A stretch of DNA of 64,000 bases, taken from NCBI RefSeq assembly GCF_023169885.1, contig NZ_AP025516.1, forward strand, positions 1,860,001 through 1,924,000. The letters are read 5' to 3'. The position numbers and the translations under genes are program-made. Below are positions 8,376 to 19,454 of the stretch, in pieces (position 1 is the stretch's first letter; the number at the start of each line of letters is the position of its first letter). The notes under the pieces are model-generated. The model did not search any database. It was not told the DNA's origin and worked only from the letters and a program-made list of their open reading frames with translations. The DNA is from Desulfofustis limnaeus. Its GTDB lineage: Bacteria; Desulfobacterota; Desulfobulbia; Desulfobulbales; Desulfocapsaceae.

Positions 8376-8640
8376 AAATCTTTTTCCCTCTGCGCCAGTA
8401 CCCGGCCCCGATAATTCGAATAACCTTTTCCCGCCAGGTAAACCGTACGGTCAAGATCCCACCGGCAACACTGCCCAGACAATAGAACCGCTGTTCCTCG
8501 AGACTGTGCTCGAGATCTTCGAGGATGACACGGCGCGTATCGAGAAAGGCAAGCTGCGCCAGCGCAAACGACACCCCGTGCTTCCTTTGATTGGCCAGAT
8601 CCTTCTGGTGATCCCATTCGAAACGTGCCTGCTGCTTCAT
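8347..8640 (-). CDS. brnT: BrnT-family toxin
   Basis: 97 residues with BrnT hallmarks: FEWDHQKDLANQRKHGVSF at the start, then FLDTRRVILEDLEHS, and a strand block ILTVRFTWREKVIRIIGA followed by basic residues (RRGKKIYE). BrnT is a RelE-fold ribonuclease that halts translation and is neutralised by BrnA. The toxin gene comes first and overlaps the antitoxin. Key family residues (the KHGVSF Lys/His and the Arg in the strand block) are present, so it may be active. It probably stabilises the element. Confidence 0.88.
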   Translation of the reverse strand: MKQQARFEWDHQKDLANQRKHGVSFALAQLAFLDTRRVILEDLEHSLEEQRFYCLGSVAGGILTVRFTWREKVIRIIGAGYWRRGKKIYEKENNIHG

Positions 8641-8677
8641 GCGCCTCCTTCCGCTATGTCAGGTATCCATAAGCATA

Positions 8678-8705
8678 AATATACATCATTTTATATGCAT
8701 GTCAA
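8678..8705 (-). promoter_or_regulatory. Promoter of brnT-brnA
   Basis: On the minus strand TTGACA (8700-8705) is followed after 16 bp by TATATT (8678-8683), 38 bp before the brnT start. The segment also contains GCATA ... TATGC symmetry, a plausible operator for BrnA. Confidence 0.6.
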
Positions 8706-8735
8706 AACCACAACTCTCAACTTCCAGGTGAACGC

Positions 8736-10088
8736 GTGAGACCAACAGCTTCATCAACCACCGCCCGAAAAACCACCCCCGTATCAGCGCACCCCCAGGA
8801 CGGATTAACAAGGGGGGTTCAACTCTCCACCGGCTTCGATCGTCTGAAGTTCGGGCTCTACGTCCAATTCGATACGGAGCGCTTTTTCGATATCTTGACC
8901 GACGCCAAGACCGAAGCGCAGGAACTCAGATCCCAGATCCCGCTTCGACTCGGCCCCGATCAGAACTACGACTACAACGTTCACCTCAACGGCCGGAAAG
9001 GCGGTTACAACTTCCACATCGCCCGGGCGGACGTCGATATCTTCATCTCCACCCGTAAGGACTACCTCCTGACCCCGAACCTCTGGGTAGACATCGGCTC
9101 GTCCTCCTGCTGGAGCCCCGGCTACAGCGAAGCCATCCACTACATCACCAAACTGCTCAGAATGCGGGATGGCAAGATCATCAAGAACAGCATCTCGGAA
9201 GTCCACCTGTGCGCCGACTGCATCGGCCTCGATATCGAACAGCTCCCCTTGCAGTACTGGAACCACTGGGTCACCCGAGCCAACCGACTGCACGCCTTTT
9301 CCGATCGTAACCGCTTTTCCGGCATCACCATCACCCAGACCGAAGGCACCCTGAACCTCGACACCGACCATCACCTTCCGGAAGAAGTGGAAACCGGCAT
9401 CCGCATCGGTGAAGGCGATATCATGCTGCGCATCTATGACAAGGTCCTGGAGATCAAGCGCAACGGCTCGAAACAATCCCTGTTCGCCTCCGTCTGGGGC
9501 AAAGCCAGCTACAACGACAACCCGGTCACCCGTGTCGAATTCCAGCTCAGAAAAAACGTCCTGAAACAATTCCAGATCAAGACCCTTGAAGACCTCACCG
9601 CCAAACGCGACGGCCTCTGGAAGTATTGCACCCACGACTGGGCCAGACTCTCACAACACCCCATCGACCGGAAGAACCGCCACCAGGACCGGGCCAGGAT
9701 CCATGACTTCTGGCACTTCATCCAGTCCGTCACCTGGGGCCAACATCACCCGGTCCGCCGCAGAAAACTGCTCCCCCAGAAGGACAAATACCAACTAGCC
9801 GACATGATGATCGGCTGCGCCCTGAACATGGCCGCGATCGACGGCTGCAAACACGACAACATCGAGAAGATCACCATGTACCTGATGGGAGAGATCGACA
9901 CTTGGTGCCGGATCAAGGCCCACGAAATCAACCCGAAGACGGGCCGGTCCGAGCTGCAGGAGAAGATGAAACAGAAGATCAACGAAGACCGGCCGTACGG
10001 CTACGGAGAGATCCCCGGCCCGACCGATCGCGACAGCATGAACGGCTTTCTCACCCAGGGAAAAGAAATCACCGTACACTATGCATGA
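8736..10088 (+). CDS. Probable replication initiation factor (Rep_trans/RstA-like)
   Basis: 450 residues from a GTG start. Features resembling plasmid/phage Rep_trans proteins (NicK, RstA, inovirus and ICE Rep) are an early strand block FDRLKFGLYVQFD, EVHLCADCIGLDIE in the position of the family's RvDl.vD motif, IMLRIYDKVLEIK, and TRVEFQLRKNVLKQF, where Arg and Glu are conserved. Such proteins nick the double-strand origin and start rolling-circle replication. The frame is intact and GC-rich. Its neighbours (brnTA, integrase remnant) fit an integrated plasmid, satellite or phage. The exact family is my reading of motifs; a different element-specific protein is possible. Confidence 0.6.
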   Translation: MRPTASSTTARKTTPVSAHPQDGLTRGVQLSTGFDRLKFGLYVQFDTERFFDILTDAKTEAQELRSQIPLRLGPDQNYDYNVHLNGRKGGYNFHIARADVDIFISTRKDYLLTPNLWVDIGSSSCWSPGYSEAIHYITKLLRMRDGKIIKNSISEVHLCADCIGLDIEQLPLQYWNHWVTRANRLHAFSDRNRFSGITITQTEGTLNLDTDHHLPEEVETGIRIGEGDIMLRIYDKVLEIKRNGSKQSLFASVWGKASYNDNPVTRVEFQLRKNVLKQFQIKTLEDLTAKRDGLWKYCTHDWARLSQHPIDRKNRHQDRARIHDFWHFIQSVTWGQHHPVRRRKLLPQKDKYQLADMMIGCALNMAAIDGCKHDNIEKITMYLMGEIDTWCRIKAHEINPKTGRSELQEKMKQKINEDRPYGYGEIPGPTDRDSMNGFLTQGKEITVHYA

Positions 10089-10119
10089 TTATTCAACGGA
10101 AATATCGAGGCATTTCCTA

Positions 10120-10383
10120 TGAATCTTCCCCAATCCACTCAACGGCATCCCCTACGTCACCAGATTAAAATGGATGCGACGGATCTGCGCCGCAGCCGGA
10201 GTAAAACCATTCGGCCTGCACAGCATCCGTCATTTGACTGCAATTATCTTGGTCGCGAACAATATCTCTCTGATCGAAACTCAACAAATCCTGAGACACA
10301 AGAACCTTACGACCACTCAGCGCTAGGTTCACAACCTCCGGCAGCTGCGACATTCAATCAGCTGTTTACCTAATCCAGAATAA
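10120..10383 (+). pseudogene. Tyrosine recombinase C-terminal remnant, catalytic Tyr codon replaced by TAG
   Basis: Reading from 10123 gives IFPNPLNG, KWMRRICAAAGVKPF, GLHSIRHLTA and ILRHKNLTTTQR, then TAG at 10324-10326, then VHNLRQLRHS up to TAA at 10381. This is the C-terminal part of a XerC/D-like integrase, with box II H.IRH and the H of ILRH. In the family the residue after TTQR is the nucleophilic Tyr; here that codon is TAG. The N-terminal half is absent (TGA at 10120, Rep gene just upstream). The element therefore lacks a working integrase of its own. Confidence 0.8.
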
Positions 10384-10387
10384 GAAC

Positions 10388-10747
10388 TTATAACGATATC
10401 CTGCTTCTCAACTGAGAAGGGATCCATTTTCCTTTCTTAATCCTTCTTGTAATGAACTCCTTATATCTGTTTGGAGTTGGAGGATTTTTCCTTCGATGCC
10501 GGTTCTGGTTGCAATACAAGCACGCAGCAACGATGTTGTCTTTCGTATCTTTCCCGCTTTCAGATCGTGCAAGCAGATGCTCTGCAGTACATCGGAACCG
10601 ATCAGCTTCACGTGAAGAGAGCTTGTGTACCTTGGCAAAATCATCTTTGTGATCGAGCCACATTGGAAAATTACAGTAGAAACATCGACCAGCTTGCTTC
10701 AAGAAAGCGGAATTACGGGATTTTTGCAGTGTATTCAGTTTGGACAT
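10388..10747 (-). CDS. HNH-like endonuclease domain protein
   Basis: About 119 residues from ATG 10747 (the longer frame uses TTG 10771). It contains a zinc-ribbon pair CFYC ... CLYCN, and between them CTAEHLLARSESGKDTKDNIVAAC. The EHL His, the conserved Asn and the Cys pairs match HNH endonucleases. It is rather short but complete. It converges with the integrase remnant and lies inside the tRNA-Asp element. It may be a mobile-element nuclease or a small defence protein; nothing nearby decides between these. Confidence 0.65.
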   Translation of the reverse strand: MSKLNTLQKSRNSAFLKQAGRCFYCNFPMWLDHKDDFAKVHKLSSREADRFRCTAEHLLARSESGKDTKDNIVAACLYCNQNRHRRKNPPTPNRYKEFITRRIKKGKWIPSQLRSRISL

Positions 10748-11007
10748 GAGCAGACCTTTAAATGTAGACAAAGTTAAAGGCCCGTTCTCTTCATAAGATG
10801 ATACGGGGATCCAGTCGGGAGCCCGATCTGGCGCGGTGTTTCCTTAATGAGGCGAACACCCAATAGCTCATTACTTTAATATAGTTGAGCTACCTATCGT
10901 GTAAATCTTTCAGACGAATAAGTCAACCGGCTTTCGTTTGGTTCTTGAAATAGCCAGAATATCGAAGGGGTCAATCAGAGGAAAAAGCCCACTAACGGAG
11001 CCCCCTA
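10748..11007. other. Gene-free stretch before the group II intron 3' end
   Basis: About 260 bases without a believable gene. Its right end (about 10980-11007) resembles 7380-7405, the sequence beyond the terminator at the left att copy, with several substitutions. Together with 12894-13015 it forms the right-hand copy of that block, split by the intron. Confidence 0.5.
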
Positions 11008-11034
11008 ATCGGGTAGGAGGCAGGGTCACCCCTG

Positions 11035-12479
<1,445 letters not shown>

Positions 12480-12902
12480 CGCTCTCCGTGAACCGACCGC
12501 CTACTTGCGGTTTCAATGTTCGGCCCTTCGAGCAGTTTTCCACTCTACTATGGCCTCTGCTGACTTCTGGCAGCCCATCTCGACACCTCTCGATGCCGGT
12601 AGCACATGGCAGATTGCCAGATCTCCCCGGGTATTACGCACCTACCTTCACGCTTATGCCTGTCGGATTTACGTCACACTGTTCCGTGCAAGTTTCGGGC
12701 TTTGCAGATATTCGCCTGCTTACCCCAGTGCCACGCCTCATATCCGCTTCCTGTTCGTCAGGCCAGCGCTTTGCCTTCGGCTTCCTCCAGATTTCCAGTC
12801 GCCCGGAACACCCTTGCCGTTCGGCTAACTCTTCCCCTTGCCGGGCGAGTAGAGGACTTGCACCTCCAAGTAGGTGCGCCCTGCCGGGCGCACAAATGGA
12901 AA

Positions 12903-12929
12903 GGGGTTTCAGGAAAACCCTGAAACCCC
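12903..12929 (-). terminator. Terminator hairpin of tRNA-Asp
   Basis: An 11-bp perfect stem (GGGGTTTCAGG / CCTGAAACCCC, loop of 5), 10 bases past the tRNA-Asp CCA end on the minus strand, followed by TTTCCATTT. It doubles as the 5' exon recognised by the intron. Its twin lies at 7415-7441. Confidence 0.75.
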
Positions 12930-12938
12930 TTCTGTTGC

Positions 12939-13015
12939 TGGCGGAGCGGACGGGACTCGAACCCGCGACCTCCGGCGTGACAGGCCGGCATTCTAACCGA
13001 CTGAACTACCGCTCC
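12939..13015 (-). tRNA. tRNA-Asp (GTC)
   Basis: 77 nt including an encoded CCA. Acceptor stem GGAGCGG/CCGCTCC, D arm with GTTCAGTCGGTTAGAAT, anticodon loop CTGTCAC with anticodon GTC, and T arm GCGGGTTCGAGTCCCGT. Its 3' half is the integration target of the neighbouring element. It is probably co-transcribed with tRNA-Val 15 nt upstream. Confidence 0.97.
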
Positions 13016-13030
13016 GTAAAGATACTGTTC

Positions 13031-13106
13031 TGGTGGGCGGAACAGGGATCGAACCTGTGACCCTCGGCTTGTAAGGCCGATGCTCTCCCAGCTGAGCTAC
13101 CCGCCC
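13031..13106 (-). tRNA. tRNA-Val (TAC)
   Basis: 76 nt with encoded CCA. Acceptor stem GGGCGGG with a G-T closing pair, D arm AGCTCAGCTGGGAGAGC, anticodon loop CTTACAA with anticodon TAC, and T arm CAGGTTCGATCCCTG. The promoter at 13121-13149 lies directly upstream. Confidence 0.97.
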
Positions 13107-13120
13107 GGAAACGTGGTGTG

Positions 13121-13149
13121 TATTTACCAGCATAACCGGACCCCGTCAA
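13121..13149 (-). promoter_or_regulatory. Promoter of tRNA-Val/tRNA-Asp
   Basis: Minus strand TTGACG (13144-13149), 17-bp spacer, TAAATA (13121-13126), about 15 bp before the tRNA-Val 5' end. It sits between the lon stop codon and the tRNA pair. Confidence 0.65.
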
Positions 13150-13159
13150 GCAAAAAGAA

Positions 13160-15568
13160 TCACTGCGTGGTGTTATGCTGATTGACGGAAATCTCGTTAT
13201 AAACCGGATTGATCGGTGGGTTTTTGAACAACGCCTCCCCTTCTCTGACAATGATCGCCAACTCAAGGACTTCGTCCATGTGTTCGACCAGGGTGATGTT
13301 CAGTTTTTTCCTGATCTTGAGCGGCACATCGTTGAGGTTGCGCTCGTTGTCCCGGGGGACGAGAACCTCGGTGATGTTGCCCCGCTTGGCCGCCAACAGC
13401 TTCTCGGTGAGACCGCCGATCGGCAGCACCCGGCCGCGCAGCGTGATCTCCCCGGTCATGGCCAGGTGGTGCTTGACCGGTTTCTTGATCAGGGCCGAGA
13501 CGATCGAGGTGGCGATGGTGATCCCGGCGGACGGGCCGTCCTTGGGAATCGCGCCCTCCGGCACATGGACATGGATGTCGAGCTTCTGGTAGAAATCCGA
13601 CTCGAGGCCGAGCCGCTCCGCCCGTGAACGGACGTAGCTGAGCGCGGCCTGGGCGCTCTCCTGCATCACGTCACCGAGCTTGCCGGTGATGATCAATTTG
13701 CCGGAGCCGGTCATCAAGGTGGTTTCGATCTGCAGCAGATCGCCGCCCACCTCGGTCCAGGCCAGTCCGGTGGACAGGCCGATGCGCTCCTGTTCCTCGG
13801 CCAGGCCGAAGCGGTACTTGGGCGTGCCCAGATACTTGCCCACGGTCTGCGCCGAAAGTCGGTATTTCTTGCCTTTGGCCCCCTTTTTCAAGCGATCCCG
13901 GGCGATCTTGCGGCAGATCGCGGAGATGTTGCGCTCCAGATCACGGACGCCGGCCTCCTTGGTGTAACGCCTGATGATCTCGAGAATCGCCCCGGCGGTC
14001 AGCGAGATATCTCCCTTGCGGAAACCGTTTTCCTCGATCTGTTTGGGGATCAGGTACCCTTCGGCGATCTTCTGCTTTTCCTCCTCGGTATAGCCGCTCA
14101 GATGGATGATCTCCATGCGGTCCTGCAGCGGCACCGGGATGCCGTGCAGATTGTTGGCGGTGGTGATGAAGAAGACCTCGGAGAGATCGTAGTCGATATC
14201 CAGATAATGGTCGTTGAAGGCTGAATTCTGTTCAGGATCGAGGACCTCGAGCAGGGCCGAGGACGGATCGCCGCGAAAATCCATGGACATCTTATCCACT
14301 TCGTCGAGGCAGAAGACCGGGTTGGAGACCTCGGCCCGCTGCATGGACTGGATAATCTTGCCCGGCATGGCGCCGATATAGGTGCGACGATGCCCCCTGA
14401 TCTCAGCTTCATCCCGGACGCCGCCGAGCGAGAGCCGGACGAACTTGCGGTTCAGGGCCCGGGCCACCGAGCGGCAGATGGAGGTCTTGCCGACCCCGGG
14501 CGGGCCCACCAGACAGAGAATGGGGCCCTTGATCTTTTTTACCTGGGCCTGGACGGCCAGGTATTCGAGGATTCGTTCTTTGGGCTTTTTCAGGCCGTAA
14601 TGGTCTTCGTCGAGAATTTTCTCGGCCTTGTTGATGTCGATGACGCTTCTCAGCTTCTTTTTCCAGGGCAGGCTGAGGATGCAATCGATGTAGTTGCGCA
14701 CCACCGTGGTCTCAGCCGACATGGGCGGCATGTTGCGCAGTTTCTTCAGCTCCTTGGTCACCTTGCTCAGGGCGATCTGCGGCAGCTTCTTCTTGCGCAC
14801 CGCCTCTTCGAGTTCGGCGATGTCGTCCATGCCGTCTTCGCCTTGGCCCATCTCGTTCTGGATTTCCTTGACCTTCTCGCTCAGGTAGTAGTTGCGCTGG
14901 GTCTTGCCCATCCGGGTCTTGACCCGGGCGTTGATCTCCTTTTCCAGTTCGGACAGCTCGATTTCCCGGTTGAGGATGTCGAGGATGATCTCCATCCGCA
15001 TCTTCAGCGACTCGCTTTCCAGTACCCGCTGTTTTTCTTCGGTCTTCAAGGGCAGGTGGGCACAGATCACGTGGACCAGCTTGCGCGGGTCGTCGATATT
15101 CTGAACCGACTTGACCACTTCCTTGGCGATCTTCTTGTTGATCAGCGCAAACTCTTCGAAATAGCGGCGTAGTTCGCGTTCGTAGGCGGTGACTTCCGGA
15201 GTGACTTCGAGTTCGTCGGGCAACTCGCGCAGCTCCACCAGCATGAAGCGATCGTGCGGCAGGTGGGAGATGATCCGGGCCCGCCGCTTGCCCTCGATGA
15301 GCGCCTTGATGGTGCCGTCGGGTAGACGGAGCAGCTGCATGACGTTGGCCAGGGTGCCGACCTCGTAGATGCCATCGCTGCCAGGCTCGTCATCGCTGGC
15401 TTTTCGTTGGGTGACGAGGAAGATCTCAGTCCGCTTTTCCATGGCGTCCTCAAGGGCCAGGATCGACTGCTTTCGACCCACCACCAGGGGTGCCACCATG
15501 TGCGGGAAGATGACGATGTCCCGCAACGGCATCAACGGGAACACCTTGGTATCTGATTGATTAGTCAT
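13160..15568 (-). CDS. lon: ATP-dependent protease Lon (endopeptidase La)
   Basis: 802 residues, full family length. The N-terminal LON substrate domain (about 8-205) starts [14 protein letters not shown]. The AAA+ module has Walker A GPPGVGKT near 355-362 and Walker [11 protein letters not shown] near 418-427. The C-terminal protease domain has catalytic Ser680 in PKDGPSAG and Lys723 in GGLTEK. It degrades misfolded and regulatory proteins in the cytosol. It is last in the order tig-clpP-clpX-lon on this strand, with 22 nt after clpX, and starts at ATG 15568 behind AAGGA. All catalytic residues present. Confidence 0.98.
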   Translation of the reverse strand: MTNQSDTKVFPLMPLRDIVIFPHMVAPLVVGRKQSILALEDAMEKRTEIFLVTQRKASDDEPGSDGIYEVGTLANVMQLLRLPDGTIKALIEGKRRARIISHLPHDRFMLVELRELPDELEVTPEVTAYERELRRYFEEFALINKKIAKEVVKSVQNIDDPRKLVHVICAHLPLKTEEKQRVLESESLKMRMEIILDILNREIELSELEKEINARVKTRMGKTQRNYYLSEKVKEIQNEMGQGEDGMDDIAELEEAVRKKKLPQIALSKVTKELKKLRNMPPMSAETTVVRNYIDCILSLPWKKKLRSVIDINKAEKILDEDHYGLKKPKERILEYLAVQAQVKKIKGPILCLVGPPGVGKTSICRSVARALNRKFVRLSLGGVRDEAEIRGHRRTYIGAMPGKIIQSMQRAEVSNPVFCLDEVDKMSMDFRGDPSSALLEVLDPEQNSAFNDHYLDIDYDLSEVFFITTANNLHGIPVPLQDRMEIIHLSGYTEEEKQKIAEGYLIPKQIEENGFRKGDISLTAGAILEIIRRYTKEAGVRDLERNISAICRKIARDRLKKGAKGKKYRLSAQTVGKYLGTPKYRFGLAEEQERIGLSTGLAWTEVGGDLLQIETTLMTGSGKLIITGKLGDVMQESAQAALSYVRSRAERLGLESDFYQKLDIHVHVPEGAIPKDGPSAGITIATSIVSALIKKPVKHHLAMTGEITLRGRVLPIGGLTEKLLAAKRGNITEVLVPRDNERNLNDVPLKIRKKLNITLVEHMDEVLELAIIVREGEALFKNPPINPVYNEISVNQHNTTQ

Positions 15569-15590
15569 TAGTTCCTTGCTATCGGTTGGG

Positions 15591-16868
15591 TCAGGCGCTC
15601 TTCAGCTCGTCTTCGCCGGTCGCCTTGTGATAGAGGATCACCGGATAGTCGCCGTTGGTGATCACCTGCTCGCTGATGACGCACTCCTGCACGTCTTTTC
15701 TCGAGGGCAGATCGTACATGACGTCCAGCATCGCCTCTTCCAGCACCGACCGCAGGCCACGAGCGCCGGATTTGCGGTCCAGGGCCTTGCGGGCGATCGC
15801 GGTCAAGGCGCCTTCGGTGAACCGGAGTTGAATATTCTCGAACTGGAAGAGCTTCTGGTATTGCTTGGTCAGTGCGTTCTTCGGTTCCTTGAGGATGCGC
15901 ACCAGGTCATCCTCCACCAACTCCTCCATGGTGGCAATCACCGGCAGACGCCCCACCAGTTCGGGTATCAGGCCGAACTTGAGCAGGTCTTCCGGCTGCA
16001 CGGAGGCGAGCACCTCCCCCATCTTCTTCTTGGTCTCGCTGACAATCTCGGCGGTCATGCCGATCGATTTCTTGCCGGTCCTCCGCTTGATCACCGAGTC
16101 GAGGCCGACGAAGGCGCCGCCGACGATGAACAAGATGTTGGTGGTGTCGATCTTGATCAACTCCTGCTGCGGATGCTTGCGGCCGCCCTTGGGCGGGATC
16201 GAGGCGATGGTCCCTTCGATGATCTTCAACAGGGCCTGCTGAACGCCCTCGCCGGAAACATCACGGGTCAGCGACGGGCTGTCCGATTTGCGGGCGATCT
16301 TGTCGATCTCATCGATATAGATGATGCCGCGTTCGGCCTTCTCGAGGTCGTAATCGGCGGCCTGCAGCAAAGAGACCAGGATGTTCTCCACATCCTCACC
16401 CACATAGCCGGCCTCGGTCAAGGTGGTGGCATCGGCAATGCAGAACGGGACCTGCAGGACCTTGGCCAGGGTCTGCGCCATCAGCGTCTTGCCGGAACCG
16501 GTGGGCCCGATGAGGATGATGTTGGACTTCTGCAGTTCCACCTCGTCGTCGCTCGGCGGGGCATCGATCCGTTTGTAATGGTTGTGCACGGCCACCGACA
16601 GGATTTTTTTGGCCCGTTCCTGGCCGATCACGTACTCATCGAGATAGTCGTTGATATCCTTGGGCTTCAGGGAAGCCGGCTGAAAATCGCGCTGGGCCCT
16701 GAGCTCATTGGTCTTCTCGTCTTCCTCGAGGACGATCTCGTTGCACAAATCGATGCATTCGTCACAGATATAGACATCGGGACCGGCTATCAACTTCTCG
16801 ACTTCGTCCTGGCTCTTGCCGCAGAACGAACATTTGCACTCGGGGTCCCGACGGTTGAAATCGCTCAT
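15591..16868 (-). CDS. clpX: ClpX, ATPase subunit of ClpXP
   Basis: 425 residues from ATG 16868; the open frame extends further upstream but that part overlaps clpP. The N-terminal zinc-binding domain has C13..C16 and C35..C38, then the AAA+ domain with Walker A GPTGSGKT at 121-128 and Walker [10 protein letters not shown]. The IGF-type loop contacting ClpP is present as [13 protein letters not shown] plus a nearby loop. ClpX unfolds tagged substrates and feeds them to ClpP. The start codon overlaps the clpP stop (ATGA), indicating translational coupling. Confidence 0.97.
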   Translation of the reverse strand: MSDFNRRDPECKCSFCGKSQDEVEKLIAGPDVYICDECIDLCNEIVLEEDEKTNELRAQRDFQPASLKPKDINDYLDEYVIGQERAKKILSVAVHNHYKRIDAPPSDDEVELQKSNIILIGPTGSGKTLMAQTLAKVLQVPFCIADATTLTEAGYVGEDVENILVSLLQAADYDLEKAERGIIYIDEIDKIARKSDSPSLTRDVSGEGVQQALLKIIEGTIASIPPKGGRKHPQQELIKIDTTNILFIVGGAFVGLDSVIKRRTGKKSIGMTAEIVSETKKKMGEVLASVQPEDLLKFGLIPELVGRLPVIATMEELVEDDLVRILKEPKNALTKQYQKLFQFENIQLRFTEGALTAIARKALDRKSGARGLRSVLEEAMLDVMYDLPSRKDVQECVISEQVITNGDYPVILYHKATGEDELKSA

Positions 16869-17473
16869 GTGGACTGTTCCTCTCCAGGTAGCGTTCGTTT
16901 GGTGAGTACCTTGTCTATTATACCATATTTTTTTGCCTCTTCCGCACTCAGAAAACGATCGCGCTCGGTGTCTTCGGCAATCTTCTTGATCGATTGGCCG
17001 GAATGTCTGGCCAGGATCGCGTTCAGATCCTCCCTGATACGCAGGATCTCCCGGGCATGGATATCGATATCGGTGGCCTGTCCCTGGAAACCGCCCATCG
17101 GCTGGTGGATCATGATCCGTGAGTTGGGCAGCGCGTAGCGCTTTCCGGCGGCACCTGCGGCCAGCAGCAGCGCGGCCATGGAGGCGGCCTGTCCCATGCA
17201 CAGCGTGGCGATGTCGCACTTGACGAACTGCATGGTGTCGTAGATGGCCATGCCGGCGGTGACCACGCCGCCGGGGCTGTTGATGTAGAAGGTGATGTCT
17301 TTTTCCGGGTCTTCGGCCTCGAGAAAAAGCAGTTGGGCGATGATCAGATTGGCCACGTCATCGTTGACGCTCGACCCGAGGAAAATGATCCGTTCCTTCA
17401 ACAACCGCGAATAGATGTCATAGGCTCGTTCGCCTCGCGGGCTCTGCTCGACCACCATCGGTACCAGATTCAT
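16865..17473 (-). CDS. clpP: ClpP, proteolytic subunit
   Basis: 202 residues from ATG 17473 with GGGAG upstream; longer in-frame extensions lack family similarity. Catalytic triad visible: Ser98 in GQAASMA, His123 in IMIHQP and Asp172 in TERDRF. The processing-site region is short ([25 protein letters not shown]). It forms a 14-mer serine protease barrel partnered with ClpX encoded directly downstream, with a 4-nt overlap. It follows tig by about 140 bases and is part of the same cluster. Confidence 0.97.
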   Translation of the reverse strand: MNLVPMVVEQSPRGERAYDIYSRLLKERIIFLGSSVNDDVANLIIAQLLFLEAEDPEKDITFYINSPGGVVTAGMAIYDTMQFVKCDIATLCMGQAASMAALLLAAGAAGKRYALPNSRIMIHQPMGGFQGQATDIDIHAREILRIREDLNAILARHSGQSIKKIAEDTERDRFLSAEEAKKYGIIDKVLTKRTLPGEEQST

Positions 17474-17615
17474 ATATCGGCTCCCTTGAAAAAGGTCGAC
17501 TGCAGGGGCGCAGGGCCCGTTGCAGTCGATGTTTGCTGCCTGAGACACAGTAAAGCCGATAGTGAAATAATCAATGGCTGCTGTGTCGTGCTTTCCACCC
17601 GGCACGCCGGGAAGC

Positions 17616-18989
17616 TTATTTTTCCGCGCTGTCGGCGTCTCCGGCGGCAGCCGGTGCTTCTTCCACCGACGGCTGCTCGGCGTCGCCAGCCTCCTGGGCG
17701 GTGGCGGCCGGCTCAACCAGCTTGGTTTCCTGTTTGAGAAAAGCGAGGATCTTCTCGTTGAGCACTTCGTTCATCAGCGGCAGCAGGTCATCACGGTTCT
17801 GGAAGAACTCCTTGACCCTGGCCACCGGCATGTTGTACTGGTCGCCGATCTTCTTGAAGGTGCGGTCCAGGTCTTCGTCGTTGACCTTGATGTTTTCCAC
17901 CTCGGCGATCTTCTTCAATATGAAGTCACCGGTTACCCGCTGCACCGCCATCGGCCGGTTGTTTTTGGCCAGGTCTTCGCGATTGATGCCGGCAGCCTCA
18001 AGGCTCAGGCCGTTTTTTTCCAGCTGCTGCTGGGTATTCTTGATCATCTCCTCGACTTCGTAGCGGACCAGACGTTCCGGCACGTCGAACTGATGGTTGT
18101 CCAGCAGTTTTTTCATGATACGGTCGTTCAGATCCCCTTCCGCAGTGGCCTCTTTCTGCTTTTGCAGCCGCTCTCGAATGGAGCTCTTGAGGTCGTCGAG
18201 GGTGGCGAATTTTTCGTTGACGTCCTTGGCGAACTCATCGTCCAATTCGGCCAGGACCCGTTCCTTGACATCCTTGATGGCCACTTTGAAGGTCACTTTT
18301 TTGCCGGCCAGCATCGGGTTGGGGTGCGTGGCGGGGAAATCCACCTCGTGGGCCGCCTCTTCGCCCTTTTTCATGCCCACCAGCTTCTTTTCAAATTCGG
18401 TGTCGAACCGTCCGGAACCGATGTCCACGGTGAGGTCTTCACTCTTGACGTGCTTCATCGGACGATCCTTATGGTAGCCCTGATAGTCGACAACGACCAC
18501 GTCGTCCATGGCGATCTCTCGATCCTCGACACTCTTCAGTGCCGCCATCTGCCGGCGCATGGCCGCCAGTTCGAAATCGATCGCGGCATCACCGACACTG
18601 GTGTCCGGTCGTTCCACCTCCAGCCCCTTGTAGGTCCCCAGTTCGAAGTGCGGCCGCACGTCGACCTGGGCGACGTAGGTGAAGGTCCCATCGTCGTTGA
18701 AGTTCGCCTCGGTGATTTCGGGATGGACCACCGGATCGAAATCCTGTTTTTCGATGATGTCAAAATAGGTGTCCTGAACCAGCTTCTCACCCACTTCAGC
18801 CTGAACCTGAGCCTGGTAGCTCCGGACGATGACCGATCGTGGCACCTTGCCTTTGCGGAACCCCTTCATCTTCGAGTCCTTCTGCAGCTTGGCATAGGCT
18901 TGGTCGAGTTGTCCCCGAACCGCTTCGACGGGCAGGGTGATCGTTATTTTTCTGGTGAGACTGCCGATTTCCTCAATCTTGACATCCAT
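17616..18989 (-). CDS. tig: Trigger factor, ribosome-associated chaperone
   Basis: 457 residues. The ribosome-binding domain includes the signature [12 protein letters not shown] near residue 43, followed by the FKBP-like prolyl isomerase domain (about 155-240, [14 protein letters not shown] ... [21 protein letters not shown]) and a long helical C-terminal chaperone domain with an acidic, Ala-rich tail. It binds nascent chains at the ribosome exit tunnel. AGAGGATA precedes ATG 18989. It is first of the tig-clpP-clpX-lon series. tRNA-Leu lies 105 bases upstream on the same strand. Confidence 0.97.
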   Translation of the reverse strand: MDVKIEEIGSLTRKITITLPVEAVRGQLDQAYAKLQKDSKMKGFRKGKVPRSVIVRSYQAQVQAEVGEKLVQDTYFDIIEKQDFDPVVHPEITEANFNDDGTFTYVAQVDVRPHFELGTYKGLEVERPDTSVGDAAIDFELAAMRRQMAALKSVEDREIAMDDVVVVDYQGYHKDRPMKHVKSEDLTVDIGSGRFDTEFEKKLVGMKKGEEAAHEVDFPATHPNPMLAGKKVTFKVAIKDVKERVLAELDDEFAKDVNEKFATLDDLKSSIRERLQKQKEATAEGDLNDRIMKKLLDNHQFDVPERLVRYEVEEMIKNTQQQLEKNGLSLEAAGINREDLAKNNRPMAVQRVTGDFILKKIAEVENIKVNDEDLDRTFKKIGDQYNMPVARVKEFFQNRDDLLPLMNEVLNEKILAFLKQETKLVEPAATAQEAGDAEQPSVEEAPAAAGDADSAEK

Positions 18990-19094
18990 GTGACAATATC
19001 CTCTGGTTAGTGGCCTGTTTACCGTGATTTCTCTACGTTATCCATCGTCAAGCGAGCCGGTTGCGCCCGCAACGCTGCCTGGTTTGGTGCTTGT

Positions 19095-19180
<86 letters not shown>

Positions 19181-19454
19181 TGCACCGGGTCGTTGCCCTG
19201 GTGGACAACTGGTCCCTGTGCCGAAAAGCCCGCCTGCCCGCCCACTCGCCTGCACGGCAGTGTAAACGGTCGTTCAAGCGGCTACAAAAGCGGATTATAG
19301 TACCATCTATTATGCTGGGAATCCATCATTTTCATCAATTCCATCGCCTTTTTCTTGACTTGTCAAAGAAAACTTTAATGGCTATGGTGGCGGTGATTCA
19401 ATCCCCGGACGCATCACCTCCGGATCGTATCCATTTTCACCCATTGAGGTTGTC
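19181..19454. other. Intergenic region between tRNA-Leu and the DsbA-like gene
   Basis: About 270 bases between divergent genes. Minus-strand TATAAT at 19294-19299 could serve tRNA-Leu. A plus-strand TTGTCA near 19357 followed 17 bp later by TATGGT could serve the DsbA-like gene. No coding capacity is seen. Confidence 0.35.

Noticed and set aside
7827-8414. 195-codon plus-strand frame across the IS5 remnant and brnA
   Set aside because: Antisense of two recognisable genes on the other strand.
15576-17138. 520-codon frame opposite clpX
   Set aside because: Shadow of clpX in GC-rich DNA; the clpX product has all zinc and AAA+ motifs.
17574-19010. 478-codon frame on the plus strand opposite tig
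   Set aside because: It is the complement of the trigger factor gene, which has clear domain motifs; the opposite frame has no family features and arises from GC-rich codon use.
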